NCBI RefSeq assembly: GCF_003987185.1
Contig: NZ_PIPS01000002.1
Coordinates: 124,001-188,000, forward strand
Length of the DNA stretch: 64,000 bases
Direction: 5' to 3'
Source: Idiomarina aquatica
Lineage (GTDB): Bacteria > Pseudomonadota > Gammaproteobacteria > Enterobacterales > Alteromonadaceae
Positions 53,203 to 61,452 of the stretch are shown here, in pieces (within the stretch, counting starts at the first letter, position 1; each line of letters opens with the position of its first letter). The notes under the pieces are model-generated. The model was not told the DNA's origin and did not search any database. It saw only the letters and a list, made by a program, of their open reading frames with translations. Made by a program: the position numbers and the translations under genes.

Positions 53203-53697
53203 ATGGATAATCATTACAGCCCGTTAGCGCGCACCACCCATTGGCTCAGTGCACTGGCTATTGTCGTAATACTGACCCTTGGCTATATGATGCTATTTGC
53301 CGAAGAGCGGGCGGTAAAGCAATTTACCGAAGCTGCTCACATCGGCGTTGGCTTTTTCGTTTTCTGGATTGTCCTCTGGCGGGTGATATATCGCCTGCAA
53401 CAGGGCTTTCCAAACCCGGCAAGGCCAGAGCCTTGGCGGTGGCTGTCACGGACGATACATTATCTGCTGCTGGTGGTGATGCTGGTGCTGGTGTTCAGCG
53501 GCCCCCTGTATTTGTTCACGGAAGGCGAGCCGCTGAATGTGTTTGGCTGGTTTACGGTCGCGATCGATCTCAGTAGCCTGCACAGCCTGCATGAACCCGC
53601 GGAGGAAATTCATAAATTACTGGGCATTTACGTGTTGCCGGTGTTACTCGGCATTCACATCCTCGGCGGGATCAAACAGTTTTATCAACGTCGTTAG
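53203..53697 (+). CDS. cytochrome b561 family membrane protein
   Basis: 164 residues with four membrane helices and the haem-b His ligands of bacterial cytochrome b561 (ARTTHWLSALAIVV; AAHIGVGFFVFWIVLWRV; SLHEPAEEIHKLLGIYVLPVLLGIHILGG). This family passes electrons at the inner membrane, for example superoxide-to-quinone in E. coli CybB, and often neighbours QseBC-like systems. ATG 53203 begins just before the conserved HW motif. Its end overlaps the convergent dehydrogenase gene by 26 bases. Confidence 0.9.
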   Translation: MDNHYSPLARTTHWLSALAIVVILTLGYMMLFAEERAVKQFTEAAHIGVGFFVFWIVLWRVIYRLQQGFPNPARPEPWRWLSRTIHYLLLVVMLVLVFSGPLYLFTEGEPLNVFGWFTVAIDLSSLHSLHEPAEEIHKLLGIYVLPVLLGIHILGGIKQFYQRR

Positions 53698-54631
53698 ACT
53701 GAGCGTGTTGAAACTGACGGATATTTTCTGCCGTTAACTCGATAATACGCTGCCGTGCTTCCCGTGATGTCCAGGCATTGTGCGGCGTGATGATTAAGTT
53801 CAGCGATTCGTTAAGGGCCTCGAGCAGAGGATGACCTGCTGCTGGCGGTTCTTGCGGTAAAACATCAGTGGCGAAGCCGCCAATGATGCCCTCGCGCAGT
53901 GCTGTCAATACGTCTTCTTCGTTTACAACACCGCCACGGGCGTTATTGATGATGAGAGCATGTTGCTGACAGCGGCGGAGATTGTCGCGATTGAGCAATC
54001 CCCGAGTGGCATCCGTCAGTGGGCAATGAAAGGAAATGACGTCAGCTTCCGGGAGCAGGTCATGTAAGCTGGGGCGCTCATCATCTGTTTTTCCCGGACG
54101 GGCACTGAAGGTAACCTGCATGCCCAATGCGGTTGCCTGTTTTGCGACCGCCTGGCCGAGTTCGCCGGAGCCCACAATGACCAGTTGCTTGCCCTGCAAT
54201 TGCAGGATCGAGGGTTCCAGTAAACAAAACATAGACGACTTTTGCCAAGCACCGGCAGCGACTCGTTTTTGCATGATGGGCTGTTGGGCTGCCAGCGAAA
54301 GCATCATCATCAGGGTATGTTGAACCACACTGGCGGTGCCATAGGCTTCGACATTCTTTACCTTAATGCCAAGCTGTTCGGCCGCGGCCACATCGATGTT
54401 ATTCATTCCGGTTGCTAATACACAAATGAGTTTCAGTGACGCGGCCCGTTGCAGGGTATTCGCATCAATGACCACTTTGTTGGTGATCACAATGTCAGCG
54501 TCTTGAATGCGCTGCTGAACATGCCCGGCATCGGTAGCAGGGTAGCTTGTCAGGTCTGTTACCTGTGTATCGATTAGAGACAGATCGATGTCATTGCCGA
54601 GTGTGTCTGCATCCAGGATAACTGCCTTCAT
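53672..54631 (-). CDS. D-2-hydroxyacid dehydrogenase (glycerate dehydrogenase-like)
   Basis: 319 residues, NAD(P)-dependent 2-ketoacid reductase. Nucleotide-binding VGSGELGQAVAKQ, catalytic Arg in NNARGGVVN, Glu in LPQEPP and His in TPHNAW. Length and the ATGMNNID segment suit the hydroxypyruvate/glycerate dehydrogenase branch. Cytosolic. It precedes yqaA in the same direction in the chromosome only as a downstream neighbour (11 bases after the yqaA stop), so the two may be co-transcribed. Confidence 0.9.
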   Translation of the reverse strand: MKAVILDADTLGNDIDLSLIDTQVTDLTSYPATDAGHVQQRIQDADIVITNKVVIDANTLQRAASLKLICVLATGMNNIDVAAAEQLGIKVKNVEAYGTASVVQHTLMMMLSLAAQQPIMQKRVAAGAWQKSSMFCLLEPSILQLQGKQLVIVGSGELGQAVAKQATALGMQVTFSARPGKTDDERPSLHDLLPEADVISFHCPLTDATRGLLNRDNLRRCQQHALIINNARGGVVNEEDVLTALREGIIGGFATDVLPQEPPAAGHPLLEALNESLNLIITPHNAWTSREARQRIIELTAENIRQFQHAQSNDVDKTV

Positions 54632-54642
54632 GATTTTCTCCT

Positions 54643-55083
54643 TTATGAAAATGTGTAGGCGAGTACCGCATAACGGCCAAATTTACCGAGCGCGACCAGC
54701 ACCAAAAATACCACAAACCGGAGTCTCAGCAGACCCGCCAGTAACGTCAATGGATCGCCGATCACCGGTACCCAGGCAAACAGCATTGACCAACTGCCGT
54801 AGCGATCAAAAAATCGCTCAGCACGTGCCAGGCGTCGTTGATGTTGTGCCGATTGCCGCTGCAAAAAACCATCATTTGCCCAGTAACCCAGTGCATAATT
54901 GATGACCGAGCCGAGGGTGTTGCCGCTACCGGCGATCAGCACCAGTAACAACGGGTTCCACTGCTGTTGCAACAGACCCAGCATGACGGCCTCAGAGCTA
55001 AACGGCAAGACCGTTGCCGCCAGTAACGCCGATATGAACAGGCCAAGGTAACCCAGTGAATTGATAAATTCCGTAAATTCCAT
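54643..55083 (-). CDS. yqaA: YqaA family (SNARE-associated/DedA-like) membrane protein
   Basis: 146 residues with three to four membrane helices and the family features LPFSSEAVMLGLL, GNTLGSVINYALGYWA and FAWVPVIGDPLTLLAGLLRL. DedA/VTT-domain proteins are implicated in lipid flipping across membranes. The Met at 55083 (MEFTEFINSLGYLG) gives the usual family start; an upstream frame would enter the divergent DUF502 promoter. Confidence 0.9.
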   Translation of the reverse strand: MEFTEFINSLGYLGLFISALLAATVLPFSSEAVMLGLLQQQWNPLLLVLIAGSGNTLGSVINYALGYWANDGFLQRQSAQHQRRLARAERFFDRYGSWSMLFAWVPVIGDPLTLLAGLLRLRFVVFLVLVALGKFGRYAVLAYTFS

Positions 55084-55146
55084 GCAAATGCCTAACGAGG
55101 GTGCTAACTTTGCACAGTATCTCATTTTCGAGCGGGCGTTGCTGTT

Positions 55147-55755
55147 ATGAAACCTATTATTCAATCGTTCTTAAAGGGTCTTGCCATTTTATTGCCGATC
55201 ATTGTCACGGTATTTTTAGTGCAATGGTTATTGGTAACGATAGAGGATTGGCTGTCTCCTATCTGGAAAGCGCTGTTGGGTGAGACCTACTACTTTCCTG
55301 GCTTAGCGTTTATTAGCTTTGTTGTATTAGCGGTTGTGATTGGTTTTAGCACCCGCTGGCGATTCATGAATTGGTTATGGCAGCTTCCCGGCGTGATGAT
55401 GAATAAACTGCCGTTACTGCGAAGCCTCTACGGCACCGTGAATGATGTATTTGAAATGATGTCCGGCAAAGACTTCGCCGATGAATCGGTGGTGTTGGTG
55501 ACATTGCCAAACAGCGATATTCGTCTTATCGGCATCATTACCAAGAAAAGTGGTGATAATGGTGATCGGTTATCGAAAATGCTTGGCGCTGATCAAGTCG
55601 CGGTGTTTTTACCGATGAGCTACAACGTCGGCGGTTATATGATTATGGTACCGAAAGATTGTGTGCAGTCGATTGATATGAAACCTGCCGATGCTCTGCA
55701 GATGACCATTAGTGCAGGACTGGGAAAAAACCGCGATCATAACGTCGATCCTTAG
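55147..55755 (+). CDS. DUF502 family membrane protein
   Basis: 202 residues with two N-terminal membrane helices (FLKGLAILLPIIVTVFLVQWLL; FISFVVLAVVIGF) and the DUF502 domain (LPLLRSLYGTVNDVFEMMSGK...FLPMSYNVGGYMIMVPKDCVQSIDMKPADALQMTISAGL). Function unknown. The 220-base gap that follows (55756-55975) is very AT-rich and contains the protease promoter region. Confidence 0.9.
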   Translation: MKPIIQSFLKGLAILLPIIVTVFLVQWLLVTIEDWLSPIWKALLGETYYFPGLAFISFVVLAVVIGFSTRWRFMNWLWQLPGVMMNKLPLLRSLYGTVNDVFEMMSGKDFADESVVLVTLPNSDIRLIGIITKKSGDNGDRLSKMLGADQVAVFLPMSYNVGGYMIMVPKDCVQSIDMKPADALQMTISAGLGKNRDHNVDP

Positions 55756-55876
55756 TTTAAATTATTATATATTATAACAATTAATAATAACTAAATGACT
55801 ATGGATCCCTCCAGACACCGCTTATTTCCTCACGAGTAATTGATTGAAATTAAATGCCATTTCAATCTTTACATAA

Positions 55877-55895
55877 AATTGACGTCAATTGACGT
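55877..55895. promoter_or_regulatory. two AATTGACGT direct repeats upstream of the protease gene
   Basis: AATTGACGT occurs at 55877-55885 and 55887-55895, offset by exactly 10 bp, and the first overlaps the palindrome TTGACGTCAA. Phased repeats like this are typical of regulator operators. The regulator is not identified. Confidence 0.45.
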
Positions 55896-55975
55896 TTACA
55901 ATTTGTTCACATTTGTTAAGCATAACTAGGTCGATTATTCGACAGACTGATTAAATAACAACAATTAGGATTTTT

Positions 55976-58102
55976 ATGTTTAACAAAGCAAATAATAAAA
56001 AACATGCACTGGCACTGGCGCTGACAGCCGTTTTAGGCACGTCTGTGGCGATGCCGGATGCTGTAGCTGCACCAGGACAGGGTAATGGTAAAGCAAAAGG
56101 TCACGTTGCCTTAAGTGAACTTTCCACGGGCTTTATCGTTAAATTTAAAAAAGAATCCAGCGTTATGCAGGCCGCCAATAAGGGGCAGGCACGTGCTGCT
56201 GAAGTGGCTAATGCAGCTAGCCGGGTTGCGCAGGAATTCTCGGCCAGCGCGAACATGGATTTCAAATTTAACCGACCGCTGGCAATGCCGGGTTATTATG
56301 TCTTTGATGCCGACAAGCGGATGCCTCCCGGGCAGGCGAAAAAACTGCTGAAGTTATTGAAGTCTCACCCCGATGTGGCTTTCATTGAACCGAACCAACT
56401 GTTACAGCCTTTGGCAACCCCGAATGACAACCGTTATACCGAGCAGTGGCATTATTATGAGTCTACCGGTGGTTTGAATGCTCCGTTAGCATGGGACAAT
56501 GCGACCGGTAATGGCACCGTTGTAGCGGTGCTGGATACTGGCTATCGCCCTCATACTGACTTAGCCGCAAATATTCTGCCCGGTTATGACATGATTTCCG
56601 ACAGCTTTATTGGTAACGACGGCGACGGTCGCGATAACGATGCCCGTGATCCCGGTGACTGGACGACTGCAGGGCAGTGTGGCAATGGTTATCCAGAGCA
56701 GGATCGTGACTCTAGCTGGCACGGTACCCATGTTGCCGGCACCATTGCTGCGGTGAGCAACAACGGAACCGGCGTTGCGGGTGTGGCGTATAACGCGCAG
56801 GTGGTACCGGTGCGGGTACTGGGTCGCTGTGGTGGTACGACCGCGGATATTGCAGATGGTATCATTTGGGCTTCCGGTGGCAGTGTTTCCGGTGCACCAA
56901 GCAACAGCAATCCGGCGGATGTCATCAATATGAGCCTCGGTGGACAGGGCAGCTGTTCATCAACCACACAGCAAGCGATCAACATTGCTCGTGGCAACGG
57001 TTCAACCTTGGTGATTGCATCGGGTAACAGCAATTCTGATTCAACCAATTTTAACCCCGGCAATTGCAGCGGCGTGGTGAACGTCGCGTCTACTGACCGC
57101 GATGGTGGCCGTGCTTACTATTCAAATTATGGCAGTAATGTCGATGTGGCGGCTCCCGGCGGCGCAATGTCTTATGCCAATGATCCGAATGGTGTGTTAT
57201 CAACATACAACTCTGGCGCTACAACGCCCGGTTCTGACAGCTATGGTTTCAGTCAGGGCACGTCGATGGCGGCACCGCACGTAGCTGGGGTAGCGGCTCT
57301 GGTTAAAGAAGCGTTGCCGACGGCCAGCCCGGATGACATTGAGTCGATTCTAAAACAGACCACCCGTACGTTCCCGGCTACCTGCAATGGCTGTGGTACC
57401 GGTATTGTTGATGCCAATGCCGCAGTGCAACAGGCACTGGGCGGTGGTTCTGGCGGTGGTGGTACCGGCAATGAACTGCAAAACGGTGTTGCCGAAACCA
57501 ACTTGTCCGGTGCGCAAGACAGTGAACAGTACTTTACCCTTGAGGTGCCAGCTGGCGCGACGGATCTGTCGTTTACCATGACCGGTGGTAGTGGTGATGC
57601 CGACTTGTACGTTCGCTTCGGCTCACAGCCAACGACCAGTACTTACGATTGCCGACCTTTTGTCGGGGGTAACGAAGAAACCTGTGATATCAGTAATGTG
57701 CAGGCAGGGACTTACCACGTGATGATTCAGGGCTATTCAGCTTACAGTGGTGTGTCGCTGACCGGTCAGTACAGCGAAGGTAGCGGCGGCTCAGGTTCTG
57801 GTGGTGGCGGTACCGTAACGGATCTGTCAGCAGCTACCGGTGAATGGGTTCGCTACACCATCGACGTACCTGCCGGAATGAGCAGTCTGGATGTCGACAT
57901 TTCCGGCGGTACCGGCGATGCTGATTTGTATTTGCGCTTTGGCAGCCAGCCAACCACGTCGAGCTACGATTGTCGTCCTTACCGTACCGGTAATACCGAG
58001 TCGTGTTCGGTCAGTAATCCGCAGGCTGGCACCTATCACATTGGTGTCAGAGCCTATCAGTCGTTCTCTGGCGTGACGTTAGAGTCGTATTACCAGCCTT
58101 AA
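55976..58102 (+). CDS. secreted subtilisin-like serine protease (S8) with two C-terminal PPC domains
   Basis: 708 residues. Signal peptide (about 1-32), I9-like propeptide (about 45-145, LSTGFIVKFKKES...HPDVAFIEPNQLL), then the S8 domain with catalytic Asp187 (VLDTGYRPH), His249 (SWHGTHVAGT) and Ser430 (GTSMAAPHVAG). Two bacterial pre-peptidase C-terminal (PPC) domains follow, separated by Gly/Ser linkers. Each contains GDADLYxRFGSQPTTSxYDCRP and a second Cys, probably forming a disulfide. Typical of extracellular alkaline proteases of marine gammaproteobacteria. PPC domains are usually removed on maturation or help substrate binding. A terminator with a TTCG loop follows. Confidence 0.96.
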   Translation: MFNKANNKKHALALALTAVLGTSVAMPDAVAAPGQGNGKAKGHVALSELSTGFIVKFKKESSVMQAANKGQARAAEVANAASRVAQEFSASANMDFKFNRPLAMPGYYVFDADKRMPPGQAKKLLKLLKSHPDVAFIEPNQLLQPLATPNDNRYTEQWHYYESTGGLNAPLAWDNATGNGTVVAVLDTGYRPHTDLAANILPGYDMISDSFIGNDGDGRDNDARDPGDWTTAGQCGNGYPEQDRDSSWHGTHVAGTIAAVSNNGTGVAGVAYNAQVVPVRVLGRCGGTTADIADGIIWASGGSVSGAPSNSNPADVINMSLGGQGSCSSTTQQAINIARGNGSTLVIASGNSNSDSTNFNPGNCSGVVNVASTDRDGGRAYYSNYGSNVDVAAPGGAMSYANDPNGVLSTYNSGATTPGSDSYGFSQGTSMAAPHVAGVAALVKEALPTASPDDIESILKQTTRTFPATCNGCGTGIVDANAAVQQALGGGSGGGGTGNELQNGVAETNLSGAQDSEQYFTLEVPAGATDLSFTMTGGSGDADLYVRFGSQPTTSTYDCRPFVGGNEETCDISNVQAGTYHVMIQGYSAYSGVSLTGQYSEGSGGSGSGGGGTVTDLSAATGEWVRYTIDVPAGMSSLDVDISGGTGDADLYLRFGSQPTTSSYDCRPYRTGNTESCSVSNPQAGTYHIGVRAYQSFSGVTLESYYQP

Positions 58103-58120
58103 TTTGTACGGTATATGCTC

Positions 58121-58142
58121 AGCCCGCTTCGGCGGGCTTTTT
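58121..58142 (+). terminator. intrinsic terminator of the protease gene
   Basis: AGCCCGC (58121-58127) pairs perfectly with GCGGGCT (58132-58138) around a stable TTCG tetraloop, followed by TTTT. It separates the protease from the pyp operon. Confidence 0.93.
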
Positions 58143-58227
58143 CATGAGCGCGATAGATCTCTAATGATCCAAATCAGGAGCATTCTCTTAAAACAATTGG
58201 AATCGACAATAATTTTAGGAGCATGTT

Positions 58228-58605
58228 ATGGAAATCGTACAATTTGGTTCGAATGACATCGAAAATAAGCTGTCATCGATGAATAAAGAACAACTTGATA
58301 AGGTCGCTTTTGGTGCCATTCAGCTTGATGCCAACGGCAATATTATTCAGTACAACGCGGCTGAAGGTGATATTACCGGGCGTGATCCGTCCGCGGTGGT
58401 CGGCAAGAACTTTTTTAATGATGTGGCGCCTTGTACCAATAGCCCTGAGTTTAAAGGTAAATTTGATGAAGGGGTAAAAAACGGCGACCTCAACACCATG
58501 TTTGAGTACACCTTTGACTACGAAATGAAGCCCACCAAAGTTAAGGTTCATATGAAAAAAGCGCTGTCAGGTGACAGTTACTGGGTATTCGTAAAACGCT
58601 TGTGA
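58228..58605 (+). CDS. pyp: photoactive yellow protein
   Basis: 125-residue blue-light receptor with a PAS fold and a p-coumaroyl chromophore thioester-linked to Cys69. It has the canonical length, and every key residue is at the standard number: Tyr42 and Glu46 (hydrogen bonds to the phenolate), Thr50, Arg52 (gate) and Cys69 in DVAPCT. Long stretches match Halorhodospira PYP ([43 protein letters not shown]), so this is a true PYP and not a generic PAS protein. AGGAG precedes the ATG. The next two genes supply the chromophore. No output partner is adjacent. Confidence 0.98.
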   Translation: MEIVQFGSNDIENKLSSMNKEQLDKVAFGAIQLDANGNIIQYNAAEGDITGRDPSAVVGKNFFNDVAPCTNSPEFKGKFDEGVKNGDLNTMFEYTFDYEMKPTKVKVHMKKALSGDSYWVFVKRL

Positions 58606-58607
58606 GC

Positions 58608-59864
58608 ATGAATCTTTCGCGGTCATCAATTATTGCCATCATCGGCGCGCTGGCCGCCGATGAATTGGCAGCCTTAAGACGAACCGATGCGCAGCTTTGG
58701 AAAGGCCGGCAATGGCAGGCTGATTCAGTAATAACGACATCGCGGCACGCAAAAGGCACAGACAATGAGTTGTTAGTGGATTCTTTTGAGTGGATGTCGA
58801 TCGCCAGTCGCGTGGTCGATTTTTTTCACATCCACAGCTCAGGTCTGGAGGATTATCTATTACGAGTCTCGCGGCTCGGAGAATGGGCTGATGTGGTAAT
58901 GGCCAGCCGTGAGCACGGCAGTAAAGACATCACCTTCTGTAGCTCCGGGTCGACCGCTAAACCGCAGAAATACCAGCACCATTGGCGTGAGCTTGAGCGC
59001 GAAGTTGCGTTTTTCAGTGATTACCTGAACGGTACCTCCATTCCGTTTGAACGAGTGGTGAGCGCGGTACCGCCTCATCATATTTATGGCTTTATTTTTT
59101 CTGTAGTGCTTGCGGAAGCACTGGATCTGCCTGTATTACGCGGGTTGGCGGCATTTTCTGCTGTACAGGGACAACGTTTGCAAGACGGTGATTTGTTGAT
59201 TGGTTTTCCGCATTGGTATCAACAGTTGGCGAAGCGTCCGCTTAACTTCCCACGACAGGCTATGGCCGTGTGTTCGACCGGACCGGTTGCGGCTGAGGTA
59301 TTGCAGCAACTGCTGTCTCAGGGATTGCATAGCGTGCTGGAAGTCTATGGTAGCAGCGAAACTTCTGGGTTGGGTTTTCGCACCTTGCCAGGCGGTTGGT
59401 ATGAATTGTTACCGCGCTGGCAACGACAGGACTTAGCGCATGTGGCAGACATCGAAACGGCGCAGGTGATGGCGTTGCCGGATCGGCTGGAATGGCAGGA
59501 CGAACGACATTTTAAACCCTTGGCACGACGCGATAAGGCCGTGCAGGTGAATGGCTATAATGTTTATCCGACACGTATTGCTCAACTGATTGCGACTCAT
59601 CCGACGATTGCCGATGCCCGCGTACGTCCGCTGGCGGCCGAGCAGGGGGGTGGTTTAACCGCGTTACTGATTCCTTCGGCGGCGGCGACATCGTTGTCGG
59701 CGGAAGACGTGATTGAGCCATTGCGGCATTGGTTGGCACAACAAGTTACTGATGCCGAAATGCCACGACGTTTTCATGTTGCAGCGTCGGTGCCGGTCAA
59801 CGAGATGGGTAAGGAAGTTGATTGGGAACAGCAGCCGATAAAGGATGAGTCAATAACATCGTGA
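58608..59864 (+). CDS. pcl: p-coumarate:CoA ligase for PYP chromophore activation
   Basis: 418 residues of the ANL superfamily, shorter than plant 4-coumarate:CoA ligases as is usual for PYP-linked ligases. P-loop SSGSTAKPQK (112-121), EVYGSSETSGLGFR, hinge-region RRDKAVQVNGYNVYP and the catalytic Lys402 in NEMGKEVDW. It should convert p-coumarate to the CoA thioester that loads Cys69 of PYP. It begins 3 bases after the pyp stop and overlaps tal, so it is a tight operon. The role follows from context; sequence alone would give only acyl-CoA ligase. Confidence 0.92.
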   Translation: MNLSRSSIIAIIGALAADELAALRRTDAQLWKGRQWQADSVITTSRHAKGTDNELLVDSFEWMSIASRVVDFFHIHSSGLEDYLLRVSRLGEWADVVMASREHGSKDITFCSSGSTAKPQKYQHHWRELEREVAFFSDYLNGTSIPFERVVSAVPPHHIYGFIFSVVLAEALDLPVLRGLAAFSAVQGQRLQDGDLLIGFPHWYQQLAKRPLNFPRQAMAVCSTGPVAAEVLQQLLSQGLHSVLEVYGSSETSGLGFRTLPGGWYELLPRWQRQDLAHVADIETAQVMALPDRLEWQDERHFKPLARRDKAVQVNGYNVYPTRIAQLIATHPTIADARVRPLAAEQGGGLTALLIPSAAATSLSAEDVIEPLRHWLAQQVTDAEMPRRFHVAASVPVNEMGKEVDWEQQPIKDESITS

Positions 59865-61396
59865 TGGAAACGGTTACGTTTGATGGCGCAGCCATTAGCA
59901 TCGATCAGGTAATACGGTTAAGCCAGCGACAGGCACGTGTGCAATTGAGCACGACGACCGACTTTCGCTCGCGCATTGACCGGGGCGCCGAACTGATTGA
60001 AAAACTACTGGATCAGCAGGGCAAGGTGTATGGGGTAACCACCGGCTATGGCGACAGCGTCGGGACAGCAGTGCCGCTGGCACAGGTTAATGCGCTGCCG
60101 ATTAACCTGACCCGCTTCCACGGTTGTGGGCTGGGCGAACATTTCAGCGCTGAAGAAACGCGCGCCATTATGGTGGTGCGGTTACAGTCGTTATGCCAGG
60201 GCTATTCCGGCGTCAGTTATGCGCTGTTGGAACGCCTGGCGTTGATGATCGATTACGATATTCTGCCGCTTATTCCGGAAGAGGGAACTGTGGGCGCCAG
60301 TGGTGACTTAACCCCCTTGTCCTATATTGCCGGGGCGATAATCGGTGAGCGCGACGTGCGTTATCAGGGTGAGGTTAAAAACAGCGCTGACGTGTTTGAG
60401 CAACTGCAATTGCAACCCTATCGGCTGCGCCCCAAAGAGGGGCTGGCGCTAATGAATGGTACGGCGGTGATGACGGCGCTTGCCTGTCTCAATTACGGAC
60501 AGGCGGAGTATCTGACCCGGCTTAGCAGTCGCGTCAGTAGTCTCATGCTGGCGGCAGTTGCCGGTAACCCCTACCATTTTGATGCGGATTTGCATCGCGT
60601 TAAACCCCACAGTGGACAGCAACAGGTTGCAGCCTGGATTGCGTCGGATACCCGGCTAAATGAACCACTGCCGCAGCAGACGCGGCTCCAGGATCGTTAC
60701 TCAATTCGCTGCACGCCGCATATTATTGGTGTGTTGCGAGACTGTCTGCCGTTTTTGCAGCAAACCATCGACAATGAACTTAACAGCACCAATGACAACC
60801 CGGTTGTGGATGCGGAAACACAGCGTATTCATCACGGCGGTCATTTTTACGGCGGCCATATTGCGATGGCCATGGATTTGCTGAAGACACAGGTTGCTAA
60901 CCTTGCTGATTTACACGACCGGCAGGTGGCGTTGTTGCTCGACAGCAAAAGTAATCATGGTTTGCCGGCCAATCTGAGCGCCGCCAAAGGCGAGCAGAGA
61001 GCAATAAGTCATGGTTTTAAAGCGGTCCAGATCGGCTGCTCGGCATGGACCGCAGAGGCGCTAAAGCTAACCATGCCGGCGAGTGTGTTTTCACGTTCGA
61101 CCGAATGTCATAATCAGGATAAGGTCAGCATGGGCACGATTGCCGCAAGGGACTGCCGGCGGGTACTGACGCTGACACAGCAGGTCACTGCTGCGGCGCT
61201 GTTAGCCTCGGCACAGGGCGTGATGTTGCGGGCGGAAAGCCATCCTTTGCCGTTGGTTAAGGAATGTGGTGACTTTGCTAAGGCCATCGTTGCAGAGCAT
61301 CCATTGTTGACGTCAGACCGTCCTCTGGAAAGAGAATTGCGGACACTGTTTACGCAAATCCGACAACGCGATTGGGCGTTATACGATAGCCATTGA
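59864..61396 (+). CDS. tal: aromatic amino acid ammonia-lyase, probable tyrosine ammonia-lyase
   Basis: 510 residues of the HAL/PAL/TAL family. The cofactor-forming triad Ala145-Ser146-Gly147 (GTVGASGDLTPLSY) makes the MIO group; catalytic Tyr56 is in VYGVTTGYG, and the NDNPVVD and HGGHFYGGHIAMAMD motifs are intact. Position after pyp and pcl indicates deamination of L-tyrosine to p-coumarate. At the substrate-selectivity pair (NLTRFHGCGLG) it reads Phe85-His86, unlike His-Leu of Rhodobacter TAL and Ser-His of histidine lyases, so specificity should not be taken from sequence alone. Overlaps the pcl stop. Confidence 0.93.
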   Translation: METVTFDGAAISIDQVIRLSQRQARVQLSTTTDFRSRIDRGAELIEKLLDQQGKVYGVTTGYGDSVGTAVPLAQVNALPINLTRFHGCGLGEHFSAEETRAIMVVRLQSLCQGYSGVSYALLERLALMIDYDILPLIPEEGTVGASGDLTPLSYIAGAIIGERDVRYQGEVKNSADVFEQLQLQPYRLRPKEGLALMNGTAVMTALACLNYGQAEYLTRLSSRVSSLMLAAVAGNPYHFDADLHRVKPHSGQQQVAAWIASDTRLNEPLPQQTRLQDRYSIRCTPHIIGVLRDCLPFLQQTIDNELNSTNDNPVVDAETQRIHHGGHFYGGHIAMAMDLLKTQVANLADLHDRQVALLLDSKSNHGLPANLSAAKGEQRAISHGFKAVQIGCSAWTAEALKLTMPASVFSRSTECHNQDKVSMGTIAARDCRRVLTLTQQVTAAALLASAQGVMLRAESHPLPLVKECGDFAKAIVAEHPLLTSDRPLERELRTLFTQIRQRDWALYDSH

Positions 61397-61452
61397 TTAT
61401 TCTCGGTAAGTTGCTGACAATGAGGAATCAATGTAATCAATAAGGCAACCGC

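Noticed and set aside
58228-58605. Generic PAS domain instead of PYP
   Set aside because: Length, Cys69, Tyr42, Glu46, Thr50 and Arg52 all match PYP, and the chromophore genes follow.
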